DNA from: Collybia mongolica
Taxonomy: Eukaryota; Basidiomycota; Agaricomycetes; Agaricales; Clitocybaceae
Direction of reading: 5' to 3'
DNA: 64,000 nucleotides
Assembly: GCA_013420905.1 (NCBI GenBank)
Contig: JAAXNY010000020.1
Location: forward strand, 124,001 to 188,000
The position numbers and the translations under genes are program-made. Each line of letters starts with the position of its first letter. The stretch's first letter is position 1. A model generated the notes under the pieces. That model worked only from the letters and a program-made list of their open reading frames with translations. It did no database searches and had not been told where the DNA came from. This document shows positions 10,139-20,950 of the stretch, one piece after another.

Positions 10139-12518
10139 TATATTAAAGAGTACCAGGAACGTGGGAATTGATTGTGACTAATCCTGACTAAGCGCTGACT
10201 AAGTCTGACAAAGCAGCAGAAAAGTTGTCTTTTAAGTAGAGTGCTGACTAAGGATGACAAAGCCAAGAAAAATTGTCAAAGTCACATGCTATGTCACCTG
10301 TTCAAGTCACCTGCTCAAATCACCTGCTCAAACCAGCTCAAGTCACCTGCCTCAAAACACAACATAACCATCACATCACATGACCTCTAAAGCATATCAA
10401 AGTCAATAAATATTAACCCATTTGTATGCACACTTCTTTATAAATTTCAGATGCTCAAACTAAATTATAAAAAATACATTCAAATGGTGCTATTGCTCAT
10501 GAAATTACAGGCAGACAAAAATCAAAATGTCTTCACCTGACCAATTCTGATATAAAGCCTTTAATGCACACAATATATTCCAACATTACAAACCCTATTT
10601 TAATTACATCATATTACATTATATTGATTTTAAAAAAATGTTCTATCCAGGTCATAATCACATGCTAAGTCACCTGCCTCACAACAACATAATCACCTGC
10701 TTTACAGCACACTATAACCCCAACTAAAGTGGACTAAAGTCAACAAATATTATCTGTTATCCTTAACTTTTTTGTGTATGTATACTGCCTGACAAGTTTC
10801 AGATGCTCAACTAAAACAGTAAAATAGGTATTTAAATGGTGCTACTGCTTATAAATTACAAATCAAGAATATACAGACAAACATGGAAATGTCTTTACCT
10901 AATCAATTCTGCCATCAAGCCTTTAATCAATGCAATGTATTCTAAGATTACAAATCCTGTTTTAAAACCTGATAATATTTTATACACCAAAAAAAACTCT
11001 CTTTCCACCAAATACAATGATATAAACTCTTCCAAAATACTGGAAATAATTTCTGGAAATGCTAAGGTATGCATACCACATTATAAATTCTATTGCACAT
11101 GACAGAATTGATGGAGCCACAGCAATGTACTCCAATTGAATACTTGAACTCTATCCATGGATCAGAGCTATCTCTTTCTAAGCTTATATTTAAAGCAACT
11201 GGAATCCAGTGCAAATGATCAAGTGAAATAGTGTAATTGATTAAAAGAAAATATAATGGGTAGAAACACTGATTTCAAGAATTTGAGAAGAACTGATATT
11301 TGTTAAATTAAGCCAATGATAATTACCTTTTCATGATGGATTATGTATGGCAACTAACAAATGTGGTAGGATAATAACTATACAATGTTGAATCTGACCT
11401 TAGACTATTTGTATCCACTGTTTGAGTTACAGTTCAACCAAGTTATATACATATACATGATTGTTTATCTGCAGAGGGGAAATGTAGACATAATTATAGC
11501 AATAACACAAATATGGATGTGCCAGGGTAGGTTTGTAAAACCAGGAAGACAGGGTAAAATAGGATATGACAATAATGCATAAGGTGGTTGACTAACTGCT
11601 GAATTGGAATAGTAAAGGGCCATATCTGGAAGCAGGACTGAGGTGATATTATGAAAATTGTAGGTATAGGAGGTAATAGGGCTCTAACCATTTAGTATTT
11701 GTTTATAAAATGGTGTAAACTAAACATTTACCAAATAACAAGAAGGCCATTGAGGACAGAAAGACTCAAATAAACATTAATGCATCAAGTAAATGGTAAT
11801 GGACCATCAGCAAACAAATGATGAAGTTCGAAAAAATCTAAGAGGCCTTGGCTGTCTTTCATATAAGTACATATCTCCTTAACAGCCATGGAATGGATAT
11901 TTATAAAATATGCCAGTTGTCATTTGCCAATTATAGGAAGCTATATGATGTAAATATGGATACAGCATGCTGTAGTATCACCATCCCACCACTCATAGTG
12001 ACCATTTACTACTGTTTGTTTACCAATTGTTTAGCATTTAGATAGGTGGTGAGTAAACCAAACAGAAATGGTAAACAGTAAACAAATGAAACAATTGGAG
12101 CCTTAAGAGGTACAGAGTGATTATAAATATAATATGGGCTATATGAATGAGATAGAAATAAAAATGGTAAGCTGAGTGTGTATGTTTTGTTTCCATGCAT
12201 GTGCAGTAGGGTGCAATAGGATACAATAGAGTAACTGGCTCCAAAGAAGTTCCAAGATAAAGACAAGGATTGAGGTGCAACTGAAGTGATACAATGTGGG
12301 GTTTTATAGGATATTGGGTTATATAAAATGCTGGATACAGTATATAAGATTCCTCTATGAAAGTGAAGGCACTGACTAAATTTTTGAGATGTGATGTGTG
12401 ATAAAAATTCTGGAATGAAGGGGGGGTCTGGGGGCAGAGCCTCCAGCAAGCCAAGGATTTGTGATGAACCATGGCCCAGTACCACAGTGCCGTGGCATAG
12501 CCATGGGCCATAAGCTTG
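10139..12518 (+). mobile_element. Helitron-like unit 3 (2380 bp)
   Basis: It starts TATATTAAAGAGTACC, followed by CTGACTAAG repeats and a TCAAGTCACCTGC tandem tract. It ends with an imperfect subterminal palindrome (12428-12446), then a terminal hairpin around 12489-12505 and CTTG (12515-12518). It contains two decayed copies of a helicase segment. Unit 6 has exactly the same length and the same internal order. Confidence 0.75.
10798..11180 (+). pseudogene. Decayed Helitron helicase fragment in unit 3
   Basis: Translation shows a degraded version of the segment preserved in units 5 and 7: NPVLKPDN, then YNDINSSKILEI (matching GDVDSLNKKVLDM), then IEYLNSI...SLSKL (matching VEYLNVI...PLSKL). 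It is full of stops and shifts. A second, more degraded module lies just upstream at about 10446-10620. Confidence 0.6.
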
Positions 12519-13686
12519 TCCTATACATTAAAACAGAATGTCTGTCCTATACATTAAAACATCTGGGTGTTTTGACCCTAGCTTTGCTGACCTAATATTT
12601 GCTTTGCTGACTAAAAATATGACTAATCAGAGAAAGATGACAAATATTGAACGGATGCCTGAAACAGAAGCAGGCGGCATTTGCCATCAGACACATCATT
12701 TAGTCATGTGACCAAAAAGCGTCCAGCATCAAATTTGTATAATGTGTGCCCTCAGGCTTCTAACTACTAGCTCATGTGTCCATTTGTTGCTGGGATCTGG
12801 AAGTGGTGTCATTCTTCTTTCTCCCCTCTCATAGAACATTTTGGAAAGGTCAAATCAATTTGATAAAGTTTCATGGCCATAGCCTGTTGATTACAAAATA
12901 CTTATCAAAGCATGCATAATAGTTTTGAGGCTCAATTGAGGTATACAGGGAAATATATAAGATTGTGTGCAATCTAGAGAGTGCCTTGATTGTAGGCAGG
13001 AACATATCACATGTATTTGTTATGAGACTAATTACCATCTCATTTACAAAACTAAAAGCCATAATCATGATTCATTATCTATCCTTGCCACAGTAAAAAT
13101 AAGAATGAAGCAGATGAATCTCTCCTGAAATACCAAGGTATTTTGTTGTAAATTTCAATTTTACAGTTGTTCCTTAGAGTGGTATGAGGCCCCTGGAAGC
13201 TCCCCTATATATTTGGAGAAGTTTTTCACCAGAATGGGCCTTAAATCCACTATATGGGCCAGGGCTTATATCATAAAACATATTTTAGTGCTTTTTGAGG
13301 ATTGTGAATCTGGGCTCTGGCTCTTCTCAAACTGAAACAGATCAAATGAACCAGTGACCCATTACTTGGAAAAAATCCTCAAGGAAGGTCTGAAATCTGC
13401 TATATTTAGGCCAAGGATTTTGCCAGAATCACTCAGATCTACTATTTTGGGCTGGGAAAATCATCATTTTGGGAGTCTCAAATCCACAAAAAATTCCCAA
13501 ACATATAGGGGAGCTTCCAGGGGCCTGTGGTATGGGGGAAAAAAAACAATGCCATTTGTTGCCAACTGCAATCCACACTCCAGTGACCATATATCTGGAA
13601 CTCCCTTTATATATTTGTGTAAATATTATTTGCCCTCAGAATGGACAAGCCACCCCCCCGTGCCAAAGGCACGGGTAGTAAGCTTG
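12519..13686 (+). mobile_element. Helitron-like unit 4 (1168 bp, includes a MITE)
   Basis: Its 5' tip TCCTATACATTAAAAC is present twice (12519 and about 12545), 26 bp apart, as if one 5' end had landed on another. It ends with hairpin CCGTGCCAAAGGCACGG (13658-13674) and CTTG (13683-13686). A 340-bp MITE with its duplication accounts for 348 bp. No coding content is seen. Confidence 0.7.
13187..13526. mobile_element. hAT-like MITE, 340 bp, nested in unit 4
   Basis: Inverted repeats of about 30 bp begin AGGCCCCTGGAAGCTCCCC at 13187 and mirror at 13526, with the outer 24 bp perfect. The 8-bp duplication GTGGTATG flanks it at 13179-13186 and 13527-13534. There is no transposase; the 8-bp duplication points to a hAT-type mobiliser. 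It inserted after unit 4 was in place. Confidence 0.88.
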
Positions 13687-15697
13687 TCTGTCTATATTAA
13701 AGTACTACGGCCGTGTGAATTTGATTGTGACTAATCCTGACTAAGCGCTGACTAAGTCTGACAAAGCAGCAAAAAAGTTGTCTTTTAAGTAGAGTGCTGA
13801 CTAAGGATGACAAAGCAGGAAAATTGTTGAAGTCACATGCCATGTCACCTGCTCAAGTCACCTGCTTAAGTCACCCTTAATTACCACAATAAATTCTAAC
13901 ATTACATATCTTGCTTTAAAAACTAATACATTATATATTTAAAAAAAAATCTATCCAGGTAACATGCTAAGACACATACTAATCACCTGATCTGCAACAC
14001 CACATCACATGACCTCCAAAGCGGACTAAGTCAACAAATAACAAACAATACCTATTAACCTTAAGCTGCCTCATAAATTTCAGATGCTCAAACTGGAAAA
14101 AAAAAAGTATTTAAATGGTGCCACTACCCATAAAATTACAAATCAAAGTAGAACATGGAAAGCATGCAGATAAAAATGGAAATGAGTTTATCTGAGCAAT
14201 TTGGTTGTTAATCCATAAATTAACATAAAATGTTCTAACACTACAAAGCCTGCTTTAAAATCTGATACATTCTATTTTGAAAAAATTACTCTCTGTCTAA
14301 CCCTATCTTTAGAACAATAGGAATCCAGTGCAAATGAGTAAGGGAAATAGTAATACATGGTTGAGAGAAATATTATAGGTAGAAGAAACATTGATTCCAA
14401 GGATTTTGAATAGAGCTGATCCCTATCAAATTAGAGCAATAACAACTAACTTTTCACATAATAATTTGCAAATGTGATAGGAATTGACTACACAATATTG
14501 GACAGCATTGTTGCCTTTGATGCAGTCAACTGGCTATTCCAAAATATTAGAGGAGATGATAGAGCCTTTGGTAGGCTAATTATAGTATTTGATGGTGCAG
14601 ACTGTGGGTGCCTGTCTTATGCACTCCCCACTGTGGGGATGAACTTCAAATACTCAAACTAAAGAAAAATCTGTACTTATATGGTGTTACTAATGATAAA
14701 ATGAGACTTTCCAAATGGCAAATTGAAATTGGCCATGGGAAGCTTACAGATGGCAATGGAAATGTCACCTTACCTAGCCACTTTTATGATGCTGAGAATA
14801 CTGTGGAGTCTCTAACTGACACATTATATCCTGACATTGGAAACCCTGTTCTAAAACCTGATACATTTTACCCTGAGAGAGCTATTCTTTCTGCCAGAAA
14901 TGGTGATGTTGACTCTCTCAATAAAAAAGTACTGGATATGTTTCCTGGAGATGGCAAGATGTACCACAGTGCAGATTGTATTGCATATGAAGGAATTGAT
15001 GGAGCTGAAGCAATATACCCTGTTGAATATCTGAATGTTATCAATGTATCAGGGCTACCTCTATCTATGTAAGCTAACTTAAAAAGTGGGGTGCCATGTA
15101 ATGATATTGCACAATTTGAACACAGTTGATAGTCTTTACAATGGGTCAAGGGAAATAATAACATGGACAAGCAACCATATTGTAGAAGTATAGTTAATTG
15201 GGAGGCAAAATGATAGGCATAAAGAAATTATCTCAAGATTCCAAATGATGCCATCTAATAGCCTGATAGCTTTTAAATTGGCATGGTCACAACTGCTTTT
15301 ATAGCTGGGATTCTGTATGACAATTAACCAATATCAAGGGCACTGATTACACCAAGTTGGACTTGACTTTAGATCTCCTGTAGTTATACATGGGCAGTTT
15401 TATATTGTGATTTCACAGGTAATATTGGTACATGGAATCAAAGCTATGATACCAAATACTGTAGACAATAGGGTCACTTTAACAGTAAAGATGTTCCTTT
15501 GGAGTAGAAGTATTATATGGATTATGATTTGAATAGGGAAAAAAGCCTACATCCAAAATATTGAAATTGAACATAGAATAAAGTATTGAGACTAAGATGG
15601 GGGTCTGGGGGCAGAGCCCCCAGCAAGCTGAAGGTTACGTGGTAGAGCCATGGGTGAGTGTAGCAGTGCCGTGGCGTAGCCACGGGCCATAAGCTTG
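13687..15697 (+). mobile_element. Helitron-like unit 5 (2011 bp)
   Basis: It starts TCTGTCTATATTAAAG, followed by CTGACTAAG and CACCTG repeats. It contains a well-preserved helicase C-terminal fragment. The perfect subterminal palindrome CTGGGGGCAGAGCCCCCAG lies at 15605-15623, the terminal hairpin at about 15667-15684 and CTTG at 15694-15697. It is closely related to unit 7. Confidence 0.78.
14638..15490 (+). pseudogene. Helitron (RepHel) helicase C-terminal fragment, unit 5
   Basis: The frame ending at 15072 contains GDVDSLNKKVLDMFPGDGK and YPVEYLNVINVSGLPLS, a signature block of the SF1/Pif1-like helicase of Helitrons. A 4-bp insertion near 15066, relative to unit 7, shifts the frame. Decayed sequence continues to about 15490. 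There is no Rep nuclease domain and no N-terminal helicase motif, so it is non-functional. Confidence 0.85.
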
Positions 15698-15839
15698 TCT
15701 GTCTATATTAAAGTACTACGGCCGTGTGAATTTGATTGTGACTAATCCTGACTAAGCGCTGACTAAGTCTGACAAAGCAGCAAAAAAAGTTGTCTTATAA
15801 GTAGAGTGCTGACTAAGGATGACAAAGCAAGAAAATTTG

Positions 15840-15935
15840 TTAAAGTCACCTGCTTAAGTCACCTGCTCAAGTCACCTGCTCAAGTCACCTGCTCAAGTCA
15901 CCTGCTCAAATCACCTGCTCAAACCAGCTCAAATC
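15840..15935 (+). repeat. 13-bp tandem repeat, TCAAGTCACCTGC type
   Basis: About seven to eight near-identical copies of TCAAGTCACCTGC sit in the 5' part of unit 6. Units 3, 5 and 7 carry shorter versions at the corresponding place (about 10290-10350, 13830-13875 and 18210-18320). Copy number varies between units. Confidence 0.85.
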
Positions 15936-16384
15936 ACCTGCCTCAAAACACAACATAACCAGCACGTCACATGACCTCCAAAGCGCACAAAATCAATAAA
16001 TATTAACCCATCTGTATGCACACTTCCTCATAAATTTCAGATGCTCAAACTATTTTATAAAAAATACATTCAAATGGTGCTACTGCTCATGAAATTACAG
16101 ACAGACAAAAATGAAAATGACTTTTACCTGACCAATTCTGCTATAAAACCTTTAATTCACACAATATATTCCAAACAAACCCTATTTTAATTACATCATA
16201 TTGCATTATATTTATTTAAAAAAAATGTTCTATCCAGGTCATGATCACATGCTAAGTCACCTGCCTCAAAACAAACATAATCACCTGCTTTACAGCACAG
16301 GATAACCACAACTAAAGTGGACTAAAGTCAACAAATATTATCTGTTATCCTTAACTTATTTGTGTGTATATCCTGCCTGACAAG

Positions 16385-16760
16385 TTTCAGATGCTCAACT
16401 AAAACAGTAAAATAGGTATTTAAATGGTGCTACTGCTTATAAAATTACAAATCAAGAATATACAGACAAACATGGAAATGACTTTACCTAATCAATTCTG
16501 CCATCAAGCCTTTAATCAATGCAATGTATTCTGAGATTACAAATCCTGTTTTAAAACCTGATACATTATACACTAAAAAAAACTCTCTTTCCACCAAATA
16601 CAATGATATAAACTCTTCCAAAATACTGGAAATAATTCCTGGAAATGCTAAGGTATGCATACCACATTATAAATTCTGTTGCATATGACAGAATTGATGG
16701 AGCCACAGCATGTACCCCAATGAATACTTGAGCCCTATTCATGGATCATCACTACCTCTT
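16385..16760 (+). pseudogene. Decayed Helitron helicase fragment in unit 6
   Basis: This corresponds to the unit 3 fragment and shares its stops and deletions, so the decay preceded the duplication. It again shows blocks equivalent to NPVLKPD, the SLNKKVLDM region and EYLN. Confidence 0.55.
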
Positions 16761-18077
16761 TCTAAGCTTATATTTAAAGCAACTGGAATCCAATGCAAAT
16801 CATTAAGTGAAATAGTATAATTGATTTCAAGAACTTTGAATAGAACTGATATTTGTTAAATTAAGCCAATATCAATCACCCTTCTATGCTGGATTATGTA
16901 TGGCAACTAACAAATATGGTAGGACAATAACTACACAATGTTGGATCTGACCTTAGACTATTTGTATCCACAGTTTTGGGTTACAGTTCAACCAAGTTAT
17001 GTATATATGATTGTTTATCTACAGAGGGGAAATATGGACATAAATATAGCAATAACACAAATATGGATGTGCAAGAGTAGGTTTGTAAGATCTGGAAGAC
17101 AGGATAAAATAGGATATGACAATAATGCATAGGGTGGTTGACTAACTGCTGGATTGGAATAATAAAGGGCCATATCTGGAAGCAGGACTGAGGTAATATT
17201 ATGAAAATTGTAAGTACAACAAAGCCCCAACCATTTACATAGTTTTTTTTATAAAATGGTGTAAACTGAACACTTACCAAATGATAAGAAGGCCATTGAG
17301 GACAAGAAGCACTCAGATAAACTTTAATGCATCAAGTAGATGGTAATGGACCATTTGCAAACAAATGATGAAGTTTGAACCAAATCTAAGAGGCCTTGGC
17401 TGGGTTGTCTTTTATATAAGTACATACCTCCTTAACAGTTGTGTTTTGACAGCCATAGTATGGTTATTCATAACATATGCCATTTGCCAATTACAGGAAG
17501 CTATATAATATAAGTATGGATACAGCATGCTGTAGTATCACCACCCCACCACTCATGGTGACCATTTACTACTGTTTGTTTACCAATTGTTTAGCATTTA
17601 GATAGGTGGTGAGTAAACTAAACAGAAATGGTAAACAGTAAACAAATGAAACAATTGGAGCCTTAAGAGGTAAATAGTGATTATAAATATGATATAGGCT
17701 ATATGAATGAGATAGAAATAAAAATGGTAAGCTGAGAGTGTATGTTTTGTTTCCAGGCATGTGCAGTAGGGTGCAATAGGATACAATAGAGTAACTGGCT
17801 CCAAAGAAGTTTTAAGATAAAGACAAGGATTGGGGTGCAACTGAAATGCTACAATGTGGGGTTTTATAGGATATTGGGTTATATAATATGCTGGATACAG
17901 TATATAGATTTCTCTATGAAAGTGAAGGCACTGACTAAAATTTTGAGATGTGATGTGTGATAAAAATTCTGAAATGAAGGGGGGGTCTGGGGGCAGAGCC
18001 CCCAGCAAGCCAAGGATTTGTGATGAACCATGGCCCAGTGCCACAGTGCCGTGGCGTAGCCATGGGCCCTAAGCTTG

Positions 18078-20406
18078 TATATATTAAAGTACCAGGAACA
18101 TGGGAATTGATTGTGACTAATCCTGACTAAGCGCTGACTAAGTCTGACAAAGCAGCAGAAAAGTTGTCTTTAAGTAGAGTGCTGACTAAGGATGACAAAG
18201 CAAGAAAAGTTGTTAAAGTCACATGCTATGTCACCTGCTCAAGTCACCTGCTTAAATCACCTGCTCTAATCACCTGCTCAAATCACCTGTTCAAACCAGC
18301 TCAAGTCACCTGCCTCAAAACACAACATGACCACCACATCACATGACCTCCAAAGCGCACAAAATCAATAAATGTTATCCCATTTGTGTGTACACTTCCT
18401 CATAAATTTCAGAAGCTCAAACTAAATTTTAAAAAATACATTTAAATGATGCTACTGCTTATAAAATTTTACAAATCAAAAGCAGACAGACAAAAATGAA
18501 AATGACTTTACCTGACCAATTCTGATGTAAAGCCTTGCATTCACACAATATATTCCAACATTACAAATCCTGATTTAATAACATCATATTACTTTATATA
18601 TTTAAATATGAAAAAAAAACATCTATCCAGGTATCACATGCTAAGTCACCTGCCTCAAAACAAAACATAATCACCTGCTTTACAACACAGGATAACCACC
18701 ACTAAAGTAGACTAAGTCAACAAATGTTATCTGTTATCCTTAACTTATTTGTGTGTATATTGTCTGACAAGATTCAGATGCTCAAACTAAAACAATAAAA
18801 TAGGCATGTAAATGGTACTACTGCTTATAAAATTACATATCAAGAGCATACAGATAAAAACTTAGAAATGACTTTTACCTGGCCAATTCTGCTATCAAGC
18901 CTTTAATCAACACAAAATAATCTAACATTACAAACCCTGTTTTGAAACCTGATACATTATTTTGAAAAAAATACTCTCTGTCTAAGCCTATGTTTAAAAC
19001 AATTAGAATCCAGTGCAAATAATCAAGAGAAATATCATGGGTAGAAGAAATATAGGTTCCAAGGATTTTAAATAGAGCTGATCTCTGTTAGATTAGAGCA
19101 CTAAAAACTTTTCACTATAGATGTATGACAATTTACAAATGTGATAGGAAATGACTATACAAAATTGGACAGCATTGTTATGTCTTTAATATAGTCAACT
19201 GGGTGTTCTGGAATATTAGAGGAGGTAGTAGAGGCTTTGGTGGGCTGACTGTAGTATTTGATAGTGACTGCCAACAAACCCTACCTGTTATCCCTAATGG
19301 TTCACATGCACAGGCTGTGGGTACCTGACTCATACACTTCCCCACTGTGGAATGAACTTCAGATACTCAAAATAAAGAAAGATATGTGCTTATATGGTGT
19401 TACTGATGATGAAGTCAAATTTGTCAAATGGCAAATTGAAGTTAGCCCTGGGAAGCTTACAGATGACAACGGAAATGTCACATTACCTGGCTGCTTACAC
19501 AGTGCTCAAAATACTGTAAAGTCTCTAATTGACACAGGATATCCTGACATTGGAAACCCTGTTCTAAAACCTAATACACTTTACTCTGAGAGAGCTATTT
19601 TTTCTGCCAGAAATGGTGATGTTGACTCTCTCAATAAAAAAGTACTGGATATGTTTCCTGGAGATGGCAAGATGTACCACAATGCAGATTGTATTGTATA
19701 TGAAGGAATTGATGGAGCTGAAGCAATATACCCTGTTGAATATCTGAATGTTATCAATGTATCAGGGCTACCTCTATCTAAGCTAACTTAAAAAGTGGGG
19801 TGCCATGTAATGATATTGCACAATTTGAACCCAGTTGATAGTGTTTGCAATGGGTCAAGGGAAATAATAACATAGACAAGCAACTATATTGTAGAAGTAT
19901 GGTTAATTGGGAGGCAAAATGGTAGGCATAAAGAAATTATCTCAAGATTCCAAATGATGCCATCTAATAGCCTGATAGCTTTTATATTGGCATGGTCACA
20001 ACTACTTTTATAGCTGGGATTTTGTATGACAATCAACAAATGTCAAGGGTACTGATTACACCAAGTTGGACTTGACTTTAGATCTCCTGTAGTTATACAT
20101 GGGCAGTTTTATATTGTGATTTGACATGTAATATTGGTACATGGAATCAAAGCTATGATACCAAATACTGTAGACAATAGGGTCACTTTAACAGTAAAGA
20201 TGTTCCTTTGGAGTAGAAGTATTATATGGATTATGATTTGGATAGGGAAAAAAGCCTACACCTAAAATATTGAAATTGAACATAGAATAAAGTATTGAGA
20301 TGAAGATGGGGGTCTGGGGGCAGAGCCCCCAGCAAGCTGAAGGTTACGTGGTGGAGCCATGGGTGAGCATAGCGGTGCCGTGGCATAGCCACAGGCCATA
20401 AGCTTG
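18078..20406 (+). mobile_element. Helitron-like unit 7 (2329 bp)
   Basis: It starts TATATATTAAAGTACC. It carries CACCTG repeats, three copies of a helicase-derived module and the best preserved helicase fragment of the chain. Palindrome CTGGGGGCAGAGCCCCCAG lies at 20314-20332, with the terminal hairpin and CTTG at 20403-20406. Confidence 0.78.
19352..20190 (+). pseudogene. Helitron (RepHel) helicase C-terminal fragment, unit 7
   Basis: An open frame to 19791 covers NPVLKPN, GDVDSLNKKVLDMFPGDGK and VEYLNVINVSGLPLSKLT. Past the stop the same frame continues with KVGCHVMILHNLNP, CNGSREIIT, MPSNSLIAFILAW and MTINKCQGY (helicase motif VI region, normally TINKSQGQS), then QVGLDFRSPV and HGQFYI. 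Several stops interrupt it. This order matches the C-terminal third of Helitron helicases. It shows that the chain derives from an autonomous Helitron. Confidence 0.9.
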
Positions 20407-20619
20407 TTAACAGGTATAAATGTCACATACAAACAACCTCTGATATGTGAGCACCTCAATGTATATCCATAGATTAATAGTAGCTCATATGCTTTTCCTT
20501 CAAGCATGAGCCTATCATATCAAATTAAAATTATATATATTATTTGGATTAACAATTGTGCCAATTAGTGGGATAAAGCATTGTGTGGCACCGTGCCGAA
20601 GGCACGGGTCTTTAGCTCG
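20407..20619 (+). mobile_element. Helitron-like unit 8 (213 bp, 5' truncated)
   Basis: It matches the last part of unit 2 (10010-10138) but has extra internal segments. It begins in mid-element at TTAACAGG and ends with hairpin CCGTGCCGAAGGCACGG (20591-20607) and CTCG (20616-20619). No 5' tip is present. Confidence 0.65.
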
Positions 20620-20950
20620 TACATTAAAACAGAATGGTGTTTTGACCCTGGCTAAGCTGACTAATAGAAAGATGACTAATATTACTAATCAACTTCAATG
20701 ACTAATCAACTTGCCTCTGCTTCGAGTTTAGGTAAGCTCTGAGCACCTGATCGGTCACATGACTCAAAAACGGCGCACAAATATCAATATCAATATTATT
20801 ATGTATTTACCACTCTTGATATTACTTATAAGGAATAACATTGAAATAATAATGGTGGCTATTATGTTGGAAAACTGTAGAGTTGGCAACACTGCAATAA
20901 AATATTATTTACTGCCACCCTTCGTGCCGAAGGCACGGGTACTATGCTTG
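20620..20950 (+). mobile_element. Helitron-like unit 9 (331 bp, copy of unit 1)
   Basis: It starts TACATTAAAACAG directly after unit 8's CTCG and ends in CTTG at 20947-20950, after the same hairpin as unit 1. About 98 percent identity to unit 1 over the same 331 bp indicates recent movement or duplication. The flanking T at 20951 begins non-repetitive DNA. Confidence 0.8.

Larger units (their letters stand above)
15698..18077 (+). mobile_element. Helitron-like unit 6 (2380 bp)
   Basis: This is the same length and layout as unit 3. It starts TCTGTCTATATTAAAG. A CACCTG-containing tandem tract spans about 15840-15935, decayed helicase modules start near 16036 and 16385, the palindrome lies at 17987-18005 and CTTG at 18074-18077. 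Its tandem tract is longer than in unit 3. Confidence 0.78.
8464..20950 (+). mobile_element. Head-to-tail chain of nine Helitron-like units
   Basis: Nine units, all on the plus strand, abut with no spacer. Nearly every unit ends in a GC-rich hairpin (mostly CCGTGCC-GAA-GGCACGG or GCCGTGGC-GTA-GCCACGGC types) followed about 10 bases later by CTTG (CTCG once), and the next unit begins with the following T. Helitrons insert between A and T without target duplication and have a 3' hairpin near the end; the outer flanks here are A (8463) and T (20951). Pieces of Helitron helicase inside four units support the call. The 5' tips (TAYATTAAA-like) lack the usual TC start, and CTTG departs from CTRR. 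Confidence 0.8.

Noticed and set aside
15840..15935. Short regular repeats resembling a CRISPR array
   Set aside because: Repeats are 13 bp with no unique spacers, lie inside a eukaryotic transposon unit and vary by slippage.
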